64,000 nt of DNA from Silene latifolia. Taxonomy: Eukaryota; Streptophyta; Magnoliopsida; Caryophyllales; Caryophyllaceae. Shown piece after piece: positions 48,507-60,406 of the stretch. The stretch's first letter is position 1. Every line of letters starts with the position of its first letter. A program made the position numbers and the translations under genes. Where the stretch lies: NCBI RefSeq assembly GCF_048544455.1, contig NC_133536.1:38334652-38398651 (forward strand), written 5' to 3'. The notes beneath the pieces were generated by a model. It searched no databases and was not told where the DNA came from. It saw nothing but the letters and a program-made list of their open reading frames with translations.

Positions 48507-48989
48507 CTAGTCCTCACTTCCCGACTGTTTTCATTGTTTGGATTTTAAGTTTGATTTTAATCGGTTTTACGTCAACGATTGCTTTTTTTTTGTATATTTC
48601 AATAGATGTCCTGCAAATTATAAATTCGTTATTGAAAACTTGAAGTGTAACAATAGTTTAATAAATATTCATATTAAATGTGTGCATGGGTAAATTTTGT
48701 CGTCAGGTTGTGCTTCTTGAAGTGAAAAATAATAATAAAATACTCCTTTGTTATTTAGTGAAGATTAAGAGTAGTTTTTTTGTTTTAATACAAGACATAG
48801 TTAGAGGAATCAAGACCATAAAAAAGAATCAAATAAGACCCCAACCCAAAATTTAAACATCCTTCTCTTTGTAATTATTGTTAAAATTATTTTTAATGTA
48901 AGTATCTACTTTAGATTATTCAAGTCTTTAATAGATAGAAATGAAATTCAATAAGCAATTTTTGTAGTACTACGGTTTTTTATGTCTAT
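48507..48989. other. AT-rich spacer
   Basis: No ORF or matched repeat ends are visible between the TRIM/LARD element and LTR-like copy B. Confidence 0.5.
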
Positions 48990-50090
48990 GAGTACTCTAT
49001 CGAGTGGTACTTACCCTGTCGATTAAGTATGTTTTTATACGAAACAGTAGTTTGCCTGATGGGTACTCGATCGAGTACGTGGCACTCGATCGAGTAAGGG
49101 GCCCTCGATCGAATAAGTCACTTACTCGATCGAGTAAGTGTGTTTTACGGGTTGTTTTAGCTGGGTTTTGTTAATAACGCGATATTAATATAAAAGGCTT
49201 CCGTCATTGTTCTTAATCATTTTTACTTCTTAAAACCTTTCAAGAGAAGGGAAAAGAGTTACGTAGTTCGCATTCGTCATGTTATTAACAAATCCCAAAG
49301 GCTAAGGTGGTCGGATCGTCGTGTTCTTTACGCCGTTGAGTTCGTCGGGTCGAGGGTAAGATCCTTGTATAGTTTTTATGTTGTTTCCTTGAGTTTGGTT
49401 AAAACCCTAATTGGGTAGATTTGGGGGTTTTGGGTGTATTGTGTGGTTTTGGTGGTAATTGTATGTATATGTGTTATAGGAAGAGGATTCGTGGAGGAGA
49501 GATTCTGCTTAGCTGTTAGATCGTCTGTGGTGATTGCTATTTCAGGTAGGGTTTCCCTACTCAGTATTGGTTACATGGTTGTGTTGGTAATTTATTGTTG
49601 TTGTTAAATAACATATTGGTATTGTATTCTGATTTGGTGATTGTTGGTAGTGTATTGTGATTATCGTATTGGAATTGGTTTTTGGTAATTGTTGATTGTA
49701 TAAGGTGATCATTGTATAACTATCTGTGATCTTCGGGGTGCGTCCTTGGCTGAGTGGAGTCACTTGTGGGAGTGGCTTCACGCCCTTGATTCGCCTTCTG
49801 TGGAACCCGCCACAGAAGGGATGTGCACATTAATGAAGATGGGTTTATCGCTCGGATGAGATGAGCGGGGCTTAGGTGGGAATGGCTGCGGTCCCCCACT
49901 GGCGGCGAGGAGTACCTGTTGCGATGGGTACTCTGGCAGGGCTACACACTTCAGTGTGTAGTCAGGTGTGTGGAGATGAGATGGGGTTGTGGAGATGGTG
50001 TTGTGCTGATTGAGTTGTTTGTATATTGTTTCGTTGCAGCTGTTGTTTATGTAATCTGTACTAACCCCCTTTAAATGTTTTAAAAACTGT
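48990..50090 (+). repeat. LTR-like repeat, copy B, interrupted by Athila-2
   Basis: It matches 1088-2140 in order: CTCGATCGAG motifs (48990-49136), the TTTTGTTAATAACGCGA segment, a TATA box at 49186-49196, the TAGGGTTTC segment near 49545, GATCTTCGGGGTGCGTCC near 49728 and TTTTAAAAACTGT at the end. It then stops exactly where the Athila-2 LTR begins, so the remaining ~350 bases seen in copy A have been displaced beyond the window. Confidence 0.8.
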
Positions 50091-51865
50091 TGGTCGTACT
50101 CACTTGGAGGTTTAATTTTCGGTTATTTGTCATTAAGAGCACCTAGACCAAAACAATATTTATAACTTCACAAACAACTCTACAATTAGTAAAGAGGCAA
50201 GTAAAGGTCGGATCCCAAGGGACGGGTATTGAAGTAAGATTTTCAATTATAAGTAGCGGTGTCTAGGGGTGTCACAATTTGGGGTTTGAAGTAAAAGATC
50301 ACTAAACTAAATAGAAATGAAAGTAAACAAGCAAGATGATAAAAAGGGATGTAAACAATTGATAAAAGGCACTAGGGTGTCATGGGGTCATAGGGGATTC
50401 ATGGGAATTGATCATACAAACATATTCTCAAATTATAAGCAAGCAATTATTATTGTGATGGATCGAGTTGGTTTATATCTTACAATCCTAGGAAGGTTTG
50501 GGTCTAGGAGCCGAATCGATTAGATTGTACAACACCTACAAGTCGATTTAATCCTCCCTACTCAACTATATGCATGGTGTAATGAGACTCGAGTTGGTTT
50601 ATGTCTTACAAGTCTCATTGAAAAGGTAAGTGATGGGTAAAAAATGCAAGGATTCATAGGCTCGCATTTCATCAAACATAACATGTGCATAAGTTGAGAT
50701 CCCAACAAGGAAGCAAATAAACTATGAAAACATATTAAATTAAGCATGAATCATTCCCCATGTTGATCTCCCCTAATTACCCATTAACCCTAGTTAAGGA
50801 AACTACTCACTCATTATCAAGTTTAGCATGTTAACAAGGTTGTCAATCACATTAACAAAGCAAGACATGATGAATAAATGAAGATAATTAACAATAATTA
50901 AAAAGGGATTAAGAGAATTATACCTACTAATGATTCCAATAATAAAGCAAAGAATAATAGAAGTACTTGATGATTGATTGGAAGGTTGTCAATCTCCCAA
51001 TAATAACCCAAATAATCTTCAATTACCCAAAATAAAAGATAAACAAAAGAGAGATTAAGGAAATGAGATTTGTATTAAGACTTAATTAAAAGTTGATTAG
51101 AAAATTAAGAAGAGATTAGAATGATATAAACAACACTAGAGATTGATAAGAAGAACATGATTATCTAATTAGACTAATGGGGTATTTATAGTGGGGATTA
51201 GGTACACAAATTAAGGTTTACTAAGGGCTTAAATGACGATTAAGTCCTTGAGGAATCGCTCCTGTCAGAAAAATATGCGAGTCTCCTTTTTGCCGGTCTT
51301 TCCGAGATATGCGCATCCTTCATAGGACAAGGAGAAAATAGAAAGTTGTTGTAACACAATCCGAGCGTCCAAGGCACGGGACGAGCGGGCCTTGTTGGAC
51401 GAGCGGATTGTCTGGCTGGACGGGCTGATTGTGGCGTTTTTGGACGGGAGTCCCTCTGGCAAAGACGCTTGGATTTCTGGTCTTTGACGGGCGTCCCGAG
51501 GGCAATCCGCTCGGATTCTGGGTCAGCCTCTTCCTTTCTTCTTTTCTTCCTCCTTCTTCCAACAATCCTCTGGGATCTTGTCGGAGATGCAAGGATCTTT
51601 TCTCATCATTGCCCAACTACTATAATATGTACAAAGGCCTTCTAGTCTTGTTTTCTCTTTGATTCTTAGTCATTGAATTCAATCAATTTAGCTCTATTTT
51701 GCCATGAAAATGCAAGGTTTGCACTCCTTTCCTACCAAGGGAACAAAACCTCAAAGAATATGCAAAACAAAGGACTAAAGACAATAAATGACCTAAATAT
51801 GCACTAAAAAGCATGGGAACAAGGCTAATTCGGGAACTAAATACGCTCAAATAATGGTCACATCA
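50091..51865 (-). repeat. Athila-2 3' LTR
   Basis: 1775 bp, TGGTCGTACTC to GGTCACATCA on the plus strand. Its first ~700 bases match 59704-60406 closely. At 51355-51525 it contains a set of GACGAGCG / CGCTCGGATT motifs, 340-510 bases from the LTR 5' end. Confidence 0.92.
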
Positions 51866-53913
51866 AATATCCTGAAACCGAACCTTTGCTCATCCCGAGT
51901 AAAGAGGTGACAAAGACTAGGACCGTTATTTAAACTAACCTAATAGCATAGCCGATATGAGACAATTAGCGGGTCTCACTCCGCCCCTTCAACTCACAAC
52001 AAGACAACCATGAGGTAGGATGCCTTCTTGCAAGGCAAGGTGGGTCTTGCCAAAATGGCGACACATCCAAACATTAAAGCACACAAAACAAGTAATGGAT
52101 GCATCTACAAAAGAATAACCACTTTCCTCATCTAAGTGGCGGAAATTATCTACAAGGGAAGCAATTCAAGGGTACACACTCCTTCATAGATGCAATTTCT
52201 TCAAAATACTAACTCTAGAAGGATACCAATAAATCACCTCCAAGTTGTGTCAAGCTAGGGTATCTTTGTCCTCAATCGTTAAATGCTTTCGTCAAGAATA
52301 GACTCCCTATGGTGTTTGAAACACTGGAGGATCGCGGAATTCCCCTTCTTGCCTAGACAAGAAGAAGGGTCGTCCCCTCTCTACCATGCACAAAAATGGA
52401 TACGATGGATAAAGGGATTGATAGTATTTGAGTTTCATTTGGGAGTTTGCTTTTGTTGTTGTTTTTCCCCCAAATTTCTTGTGGCATATAACATTTGAGA
52501 ACACTTTCTTTTGCCAGTTCTTTTTTATTTTTGGCTTTTCAACACTTGACAACTTTTCAACTTTTGCATTTTCTTTTGAACATTTTCAAAGTCAACCCAA
52601 TTAGTAACGAGGGTGCCTTATATTTGAAGCTTTAGGAGTCTATTTTTGCTCCTCTTTTCATTTGATGCAATTGCAAACTTTTTCAACTTTCGTTTCATTT
52701 CATGAACTCAAATTTTTGAACAATTTCTTTTTGTGCCCATTTCCTTTGATGACAAAATGTATGGTCGAACATGGATGAATGATGGTTGCATGGTTTCCAG
52801 GGTCACCTTGGAATAAACGGTAGCCAAGGAGTTATCACACCACAAGGTACTCTTGACTAGGTCTTAATCCATGGGTCAAAGGATACTAGCATGACGCATC
52901 TTAGGGTGTTTTACAAGTATTCTAACAAGCAAAGTCTTAAGAAGAAAAAGTATCTACTAGGGCCTATATACACTTGTCAAGTTTCCCTAGTAGACGGTTT
53001 CACAAAATTTTTCTAACATGCAAACTACATGCCATGATGCAACTATCATATATACATCCTAATGCATATGATTCTATTAACTAATATGCCAAATAATCTA
53101 AATGCAAGTCCTAAATTCACATTGTTTATACCGCATCAATCAAAATAAAGCCACATAGTCATTAACATAAAGAGGAAAAAGGAGATTGGAAAGATCATAC
53201 CATGCGGTCTTCAATATCCTCATGTCTCGGATGTGGCGTAGTCGATCAATGTGAACAAGGATAGACAAACATAATATATACAAGCAATATACAAGACTAC
53301 ACTACAAAAGAAATGAACTTGGTTTTGGATTTTCAATTTATCAATTTTTTTGGATTTTTTGAATTTTTTTGAGTTTTTTGGATTTTTGAATAAAAGTCAA
53401 GTTAGAATTTCCCATCCCCACACTAGTATGGGCATTGTCCTCAATGGCCAATATGATAGGAAATTATGCAAGTATGATGCATGATTTCGAAACTAAATGC
53501 AAGCTATACTAGGCTACACTACATGATGCATGGGTTTTTGTTATGGCGGAGAGAGTAATTTAGATTACCTCCCGATGCGTATGCATGTACTTCCCCAAAT
53601 CAAAATAGACATTATTTCTAATGTCTTAAATTTCGGGGTAGTTCATGCACACGAAATGCAATGCATGAAACTATAAATTGTCATTTTGGATTTTTCATAT
53701 GGGAACAATAAAAACAACACCTTAATGGAGCCAAGGTGTTAGTCCTCCGTGTTTCTAGGACTCTTCAAACAAACCAAAGACAAATATTGTACAAGTTATC
53801 AAAACATTAAATTCTTTCATGAAAATTGAAAATAAAGAGAGAGGATAAGGAAACTTCACATAAGCTTGAGATGGGTGCCTCATGTCCACTCCATTTAGCT
53901 ATGAGGAGATCTT
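51866..53913 (-). other. Athila-2 3' untranslated region
   Basis: Two kilobases without a convincing ORF between the ORF-1 stop and the LTR. AT-rich, with T-rich runs at 52500-52740 and 53340-53390. The polypurine tract beside the LTR is poor. Confidence 0.6.
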
Positions 53914-55470
53914 CTATAGATCGCCATCATCCCCCTCTAGGTCACTATCCCATATTTCCTTGGATGCATCACTTGTATTAGGGTCCATAAACTCATCTTC
54001 TTCGCTATTAAGCTCCACCGTATCCCCACCCCAAGATTTGTCGCTCCCTTCATCTTGTTGCCCATTTGCCCCTTCATTTGCTTTTTCCGAATTTGGGAAG
54101 AGTATATCCATTTGTGCCCAAGAAGGAAACACTCCCTCCTCACTAATCTTCCCTCGTTGAATCATATCGTGAAATTGCGGGTAAAGTGCATAATGGTTAT
54201 CCATGGTAGCTTTGTATTGTCGAAAATGCAAGTCTTGGAGAATTCCCATTACAAAGTCATCACGGGGGAGGATAAAGGGGTTAGGGTGGTTGTATGGTTG
54301 GTATGGAAAAGGGTAGGGAGGTATCTTGATTTTCTCATCTTGTTGTTGTTGTTGTTGTTGTTGCTCTTGTTGTTGTTGGGGATTTGGTGGTGGCGGTGCT
54401 TGCCTTGCTTGGGTTGGGTTTGCGGGGATGATGTAGGACGGGATCGGTGATAGAGGTCTTTTTCTTGGTGAGATTCTTGGTAGACCGGTCATTGGTAAAT
54501 AGATTGGATCACCCCCCCCCCCTTTTTATCTACTTGATCGTTTTATCAACCCCCTCAAGGGTTATCCAATGATGATGCACAAGAAGGAGTTCTTCATTTA
54601 TCTTTGTATTCCCGGAAAGAGGAGTGTACTCATTGTTCTCATTAAATTTTGTATTGAAATGCTTTGAAATCTTTGTAATGAGTCCTCCATTAACGATGTG
54701 TTTCATCCCATCATCATCTCCGTTTCTAAACTTAGCCCACTTCTCAAGTAGTACAAGAGGCGCATTAAAATGGTATCCACCCCTTCCTTGGATATCGAGA
54801 TAAGACTCCATGAACACAAGATCAAGTTCGTTCACAATTGCCGGGTCCTGGCGTGCAAGGAGGGTGCCAGAAAGGAACCGGTAGGTGAGTCTCAAAATAG
54901 GGTGTTGATTGTGGAAAGCTAGGCACTCCTTAATGTACATGAAATCTCGTCCGGTCATGGCTCTCCATAGGGGTGCAACACTATATTTCTTCGGTTTTGA
55001 TGTCCGGGTAGGCGAGACATCAAGGCCAAGCACATTAGCGAATTCCACTAGAGTCATCATTCTCGAAATACTTTCCAACCTAAATTCTATGCAAATCGTT
55101 TTATTCAAGGTTGTGATTTTCAAGAAGCTTAAAAATTCAAGAACAAGGGATCGGTAGGTTTGCTCGTGCATGCGAGATAGGGTAGAGAGACCAAACAACT
55201 CAAAAAGGGCTTCCATTTGATGGTAAATCTCAAGCTTCCTTAAAGTTCTATGGCATAAAAACTTTGTAGGGAGAATGTTCATACCAAAAGTCGGTGAAAA
55301 ACGAGCCTTTGCACATCATTTACGAATTCAACATTAGAGAAGTCATCAAGCTTGGTAAGATCCACAATTTCTTCATGCTCCCTTCTTAGAGTGTTGATGT
55401 GAGAAGTAGAAGAACTTCCTCTCACTCTTGGTTTTCTTCTATCCCTAAATGCAGATCCCCTTGGTGACAT
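53914..55470 (-). pseudogene. ATHILA ORF-1-like gene of Athila-2, two frameshifts
   Basis: It starts at ATG 55470 with a basic N-terminus (MSPRGSAFRDRRKPRVRG). A frame change near 55285 leads into the conserved block at 55282-54530 (NILPTKFLCHRTLRKLEIY, then RSLVLEFLSF), recognisably the same as in Athila-1 ORF-1. A second frame change coincides with a C run at 54510-54522. The last piece, 54492-53914, has a poly-Gln run (54340-54380) and an acidic C-terminus. The function of the family is unknown. Its place after integrase is the env-like position. Confidence 0.75.
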
Positions 55471-55689
55471 TCTTTGATTTTGGAGTTGGAATTTTTGATT
55501 TGATGAAGTATGGAGATGCTCTTTTTTTTATTGAATCTTGCTTTTGAAACCCTAGAAATTGGGGCTTTTGTTTTTGTGGAATGAAAGAGTGTTTGGGATA
55601 TGCTTTGGAGTCATAAGAAGGTGGGTTTTTATAATACAAGTGGAAGGAAGGGTGATGTGTCACAAATTGTGTGGTGGGGAGAATTAAAA

Positions 55690-56045
55690 TCGTAAAAATC
55701 GGGAGTGAAGGCCGCAGGGAGACGAGCGGATTTGGGCCTGAGACGCTCGTATTTCCTTGATTTGGGACGAACAGATTCTTGGGAAGACGCTCGGATTCTC
55801 TTACAGCGGATTTTTCCAAAATTTGAAGCAGCCAAGACGAGCGGATCGAGCATAGGACGAGCGTCTTTTCTGAAGTGGGACGAGCGTCTTGTCTGAGGGA
55901 CACTCGGATTCTCTTACAGGAAAGTATCCCAAAGTCATGTAGTGAAAAGACTAGCGGATTGTCAGTAAGACGGTCGTCTTGAATAAGCCGAGCGGATTTC
56001 CTCCTCAGACGCTCAAATTCCTTGCTGGACGAGAGGATTCTCCTC
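55690..56045. repeat. GACGAGCG motif array upstream of Athila-2 ORF-1
   Basis: More than ten copies of GACGAGCG(G/T) or its complement CGCTCG, many followed by GATT, in about 350 bases just upstream of ORF-1. The same motif recurs in the 3' LTR U3 (51355-51525). ORFs read through here (55903-55445, 55705-55896) are by-products of the repeat. Confidence 0.85.
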
Positions 56046-56642
56046 GATTTCCTTTACTCCGATAAAAAGCTTCCCCACACTTGAAAACTAGTTCCTTCCT
56101 TCATCAAAAATCATTAGTGACCCTCCCTCACTTACTCTCATGAAAAGAATTTATGTTTATGATAAAAGGAATGCAATTATAAATACAAGTTAGAGGGGTT
56201 AGTATATTTACAAGTGGTGGTTTAGGGAGGACTCCACCAAACTCTCCCTTTGATGATTCTTTCAAAGATGAGGAGGCTCGAGGTAGGTGACCTCGACCTC
56301 TCCAATAAATCTTCAATCTTTGGCCATTGACCTTGAATTACTTCCATCTTCCGCCTTGATTTAAAAATCCCCATACTTTCCAACCTCGGTGATCACGTAG
56401 GGACCCATCCATCTAGAGTTCAACTTCCTGGGAAAGAGTCGATATCAGGAATTGAATAGAAGGACTTTATCCCCTTTGTGCAAGGCTTTTTGCTTGATCC
56501 TCTTGTCATGAAGCAATCTTGTCCTTTCCTTGTAGATCTTGGCATTCTTATAAGATTGTAGTCGGAATTATTCCAACTCTTGAATTTATATCATCCTCTT
56601 TTGATCACTTAATTTGAGATCAAGGTTAAGGGCTCGGATTGC
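56046..56642 (-). other. Athila-2 pol-to-ORF-1 spacer, possible decayed integrase tail
   Basis: No open frame. The part nearest pol (56400-56640) still resembles an Athila integrase C-terminus broken by stops; the rest is non-coding. Confidence 0.5.
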
Positions 56643-59090
56643 CTAAAAAGCTTTGTACTCTAATTCGATTGACAAGTGGCATGCTTTTCCATAAACAAGC
56701 TTGTAAGGAGAGGCTCCTATGGGTGTTTTATAGGCCGTCCTATAAGCCCAAAGAGCGTCATCAAGCTTTGTGCTCCAATCTTTTCGAGTCTTGTTTACAA
56801 CTTTCTCAAGAATTTGCTTGATCTCTCTATTCGAAACTTCAACTTGACCGCTTGTTTGAGGATGATATCCTAAGTCGGTTCTAGGTTGAACACCATATTT
56901 GGTCAAAAGGGATGCGAGCTTCTTTTCATGAAAATGCGTTCCTCCATCACTTATGATCGCTCTAGGGACTCCGAATCTTGGGAAGATTATTTTTTTGAAG
57001 AGCTTGGTGACCGTCTTTGCATCATCGTTTGGGGTGGCAATTGCCTCCACCCACTTTGAGACGTAATATACGGCCACAAGGATATACTTATTCTCATTGG
57101 ATGTCACAAACGACCCTTGGTAGTCGATCCCCCAATTGTCTAAGATCTCCACCTCTAGTATGCCCCTTTGTGGCATTTCATTCCTCCAAGAGATATTCCC
57201 CGTCCTTTGACAAGAATCACAATGAATGATGAATTCCCTTGTGTCTTGGAACATCGTGGGCCAATAGAAGCCCGATTGAAGAATTTTTGCAATGGTTCTC
57301 CTCGCTCCATGGTGCCCACCGTAAGGTGACGAGTGACATCCTTCCAAGATTCCTTGGACTTCCTATTGAGGGATGCACCTCCGGTAGAGCCCATCACTAC
57401 ACTCTTTGTAAAGATTTGGGTCATCCCAAAAGTACCTTTTTACTTCGAATAAGAATCTCTTTCTTTGGTTGTAGTTCAAATTTGGAGGAAGTACTCTTCC
57501 AACGATATAGTTGGCATAATCGGCAAACCATGGGGTGATGTGCCTTTCAAGTTGTGTTTGAATGGCCATCAAGATATCGTCGGGAAATGAGTCATTGATC
57601 GGCGTTTCTCCTTGTTCATCATGAAACCGGATCCTTGACAAGTGATCCGCCACTACATTTTCGGCTCCTTTCTTATCTCTTATTTCCAAGTCGAATTCTT
57701 GAAGAAGCAAAATCCATCTCAACAACCTTGGTTTTGCCTCCTTCTTTATTAAGAGGTGTCGGAGAGCACGGTGATCCGAAAAGACAATAACTTTGGATCC
57801 AAGTAAGTAGGAACGGAATTTATTCAAAGCATAGACAATGGCAAGAAGCTCTTTCTCGGTGGTATCATAGTTCACTTGGGAGGGATCAAGAGTCTTGCTT
57901 ATATAGTAGATGGCATGTAGAGCTCTTCCTACCCGTTGGCCAAGAACCACTCCAACGGCGTAGTTACTAGCATCACACATAATCTCGAACGGTAGTTCCC
58001 AATTTGGAGGTTGAATGATCGGTGCCGAGATTAGTGCTTCCTTGATTCTATTAAAGGCTTCAACACACTCATCAGTGAAATGGAATTGGGCATCTTTAAG
58101 TAAGAGTTGAGTGAGGGGTTTCGCTATTTTTGAAAAATCTTTTATGAAACGGCGATAGAAACCCGCGTGACCGAGAAAAATTCTCACCCCTCTAACATTC
58201 ACGAGAGGTGGGAGTTTCTCTATCACCTCAACCTTAGCTTTATCGACCTCGATGCCCTTTTCCGAGATTAAATGACCCAAAACAATTCCTTCATTGACCA
58301 TGAAGTGACACTTTTCCCAATTTAAAACAAGACTAACATCTTCACATTTTTGCAATACAAGAGAAAGATTATGCAAACATGAGTCAAAGTCCTTTCCATA
58401 AACGCTAAAATCATCCATAAAAACTTCCATTATGGTCTCTAGGTAATCGGAGAAGACACTCATCATGCATCTTTGAAAAGTGGCGGGGGCATTACACAAG
58501 CTAAAAGGCATCCTCCTATATGCAAAAATACCATAAAGGCATGTGAAGGTGGTATTGTGTTGGTCATTCGGGTGTATAGGGATTTGAAAGAATCCCGAAT
58601 ACCCGTCAAGGTAACAAAAGAACTTGTTGGAGGCTAACCTCTCAAGAATTTGGTCAATGAATGGTAGAGGGAAATAGTCCTTTCTTGTTGCGGAATTTAA
58701 TTTTCGATAGTCAATGCACATACGCCAACCGGTGATCTTCCTTGTGGGTATTAGTTCGTTCTTTTCATTTGTCACCACCGTGGTACCTCATTTATTAGGC
58801 ACCACTTGAACGGGGCTAACCCACAAAGAGTCCGATATGGGATATATGATTCCTGCATCAAGTAATTTCATAACCTCTCCCTTGACAACTTCTTTCATGT
58901 GGGGGTTTAATCTTCTTTGAGATTGAATGGTAGGTCTATGGTCCTCCTCTAGATGAATTCTATGCATACAAAAGTTGGGACTTATCCTCTTAAGGTCATC
59001 TAGACTATAACCTATAGCCTTTTTATGTTGCTTCAACACATCAAGCAATTTTCCCAATTGGTTTTCATCAAGTCTATCATTAACAATCAC
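56643..59090 (-). pseudogene. Athila-2 RT, RNase H and integrase
   Basis: RT begins at 59090 and is interrupted by TGA at 58788-58790, in the segment just before the GTTVV motif, then continues from 58778. Visible: [11 protein letters not shown] near 58720, the catalytic FMDDFSVYG near 58405, the RNase H residues CDASNYAVG near 57975, TEKELLA near 57865 and SDHRAL near 57775, and [11 protein letters not shown] near 57655. A stop at 57363-57365 precedes integrase, which has the HHCC zinc residues (HHGARR to CDSCQR), then the D,D,E triad in [16 protein letters not shown] and [10 protein letters not shown] (57140-56840). The two stops make it a pseudogene, although every catalytic motif I can see is conserved. 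Confidence 0.92.
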
Positions 59091-59212
59091 GGGTTTGGTC
59101 TTAGATTCATCAAGTTAAGCATATTTCAAATTTGGGGGAAGGAGTTTTAAAGTAGGGATTTGTACCTCACTTTCCTCCTTTGAAGGTTCATTGAAAATTT
59201 GCTCCATTTCCA

Positions 59213-59590
59213 TTAGCACTCCATTCTCATGGCATGTTCAACTTGTTTTTCGGGCTCGTCAATTTCATCATACTCGAATTCCATGACGAATTCTTGCTGC
59301 TCTTCGGCTTGTAAGATGTCTTCTAGGATTGATTGCTCATGTTCTATAGGTTGACATGCTTCCACAAGGATGTTATGTACTAATTCGGATTGCTCATGAG
59401 TAAGTTCTTTGTTAGCTAGAGCGGCCTCAAAAGGATCTACCTCTAACCCCCAATACATATTTTTGGCCTCACTTGCTTCCAAGGCTTCCAATGCGTGCAT
59501 GGGCTCTTTGAAGAAAGGTATACTTAAGTGGTCCTCTACAAAACAATCTATAAGATCCATCTTGCAAAATATCGAACAACTTGAAAACAA
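59213..59590 (-). pseudogene. Athila-2 acidic pre-RT segment
   Basis: 125 codons rich in Glu and Asp, with no retropepsin motif. It lies where the end of protease and the linker to RT would be. The deletion that removed gag ends just upstream, about 90 bases from the primer site. Confidence 0.55.
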
Positions 59591-59680
59591 TTAGAACAAA
59601 CCTTGAGGAGTTTTACTTCCCCAAGGCAAAGAAAGACACAACTAATAACAATCTAAGAAAATCTAAATCAAGTTAACACC

Positions 59681-59699
59681 GTCCCCGGCAACGGCGCCA
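59681..59699 (-). other. Athila-2 primer binding site
   Basis: The minus strand reads TGGCGCCGTTGCCGGGGAC, the full Asp-tRNA-type site of Athila/Tat elements, 4 bases from the LTR. Confidence 0.9.
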
Positions 59700-59703
59700 T
59701 TTT

Positions 59704-60406
59704 TGGTCGTACTCACTTGGAGGTTTAGTTTTCGGTTACTTGTCGTTAAGAGCACCTAGACCAAAACAATATTTATAACTTCACAAACAACTCTACAATT
59801 AGTAAAGAGGCAAGTAAAGGTCGGATCCCAAGGGACGGGTATTGAAGTAAGATTTTCAATTGTAAGTAGCGGTGTCTAGGGGTGTCATAATTTGGGGTTT
59901 GAAGTATAAGATGTCTAAAATAAATAGCAATGAAAGTAAACAAGCAAGATGATAAAAAGGGATGTAAACAATTGATAAAAGGCACTAGGGTGTCATGGGG
60001 TCATAGGGGATTCATGGGAATTGATCATACAAACATATTCTCAAATTATAAGCAAGCAATTATTGTTGTGATGGATCGAGTTGGTTTATATCTTACAATC
60101 CTAGGAAGGTTTGGGTCCAGGAGCCAAATCGATTAGATTGTACAACACCTACAAGTCGACTTAATCCTCCCTACTCAACTATATGAATGGTCTAATGAGA
60201 TTCGAGTTGGTTTATGTCTTACAAGTCTCATTGAAAAGGTAAGTGATGGGTAAAAAATGCAAGGATTCATAGGATCGCATTTCATCAAACATAACATGTG
60301 CATAAGTTGAGATCACAACAAGCAAGCAAATAAACTATGAAAACATATTAAATTAAGCATGAATCATTCCCCATGTTGATCTCCCCTAATTACCCATTAA
60401 CCCTAG
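59704..60406 (-). repeat. Athila-2 5' LTR, truncated by a nested insertion
   Basis: Matches 50091-50796 at a high level and stops at ACCCTAG, where the TGTGGACAAGG terminus of the next element begins. The remaining ~1070 bases of the LTR should lie beyond the window. Confidence 0.9.

Larger units (their letters stand above)
50091..60406 (-). mobile_element. Athila-2: Ty3/gypsy element with pol and ORF-1 but no gag
   Basis: The 3' LTR is 50091-51865. The start of the 5' LTR lies at 59704-60406 and is cut by the next element. The Asp-tRNA-type primer site lies beside it. Between the primer site and the RT there are only about 600 bases, so gag and protease are deleted. RT, RNase H, integrase and an ATHILA ORF-1 follow on the minus strand, all with disabling changes. 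The element sits inside LTR-like copy B. The far target duplication is outside the window. Confidence 0.9.

Noticed and set aside
50317-50523. 68-codon ORF repeated almost identically at 59930-60136
   Set aside because: It lies within the Athila-2 LTRs, so its conservation only reflects LTR duplication.
53882-54450. Plus-strand ORFs of 92 and 131 codons
   Set aside because: Antisense shadows of the poly-Gln and acidic end of Athila-2 ORF-1.
29600-59699. tRNA-like matches next to LTRs
   Set aside because: These are primer binding sites of 12-19 bases complementary to tRNA 3' ends, not tRNA genes.
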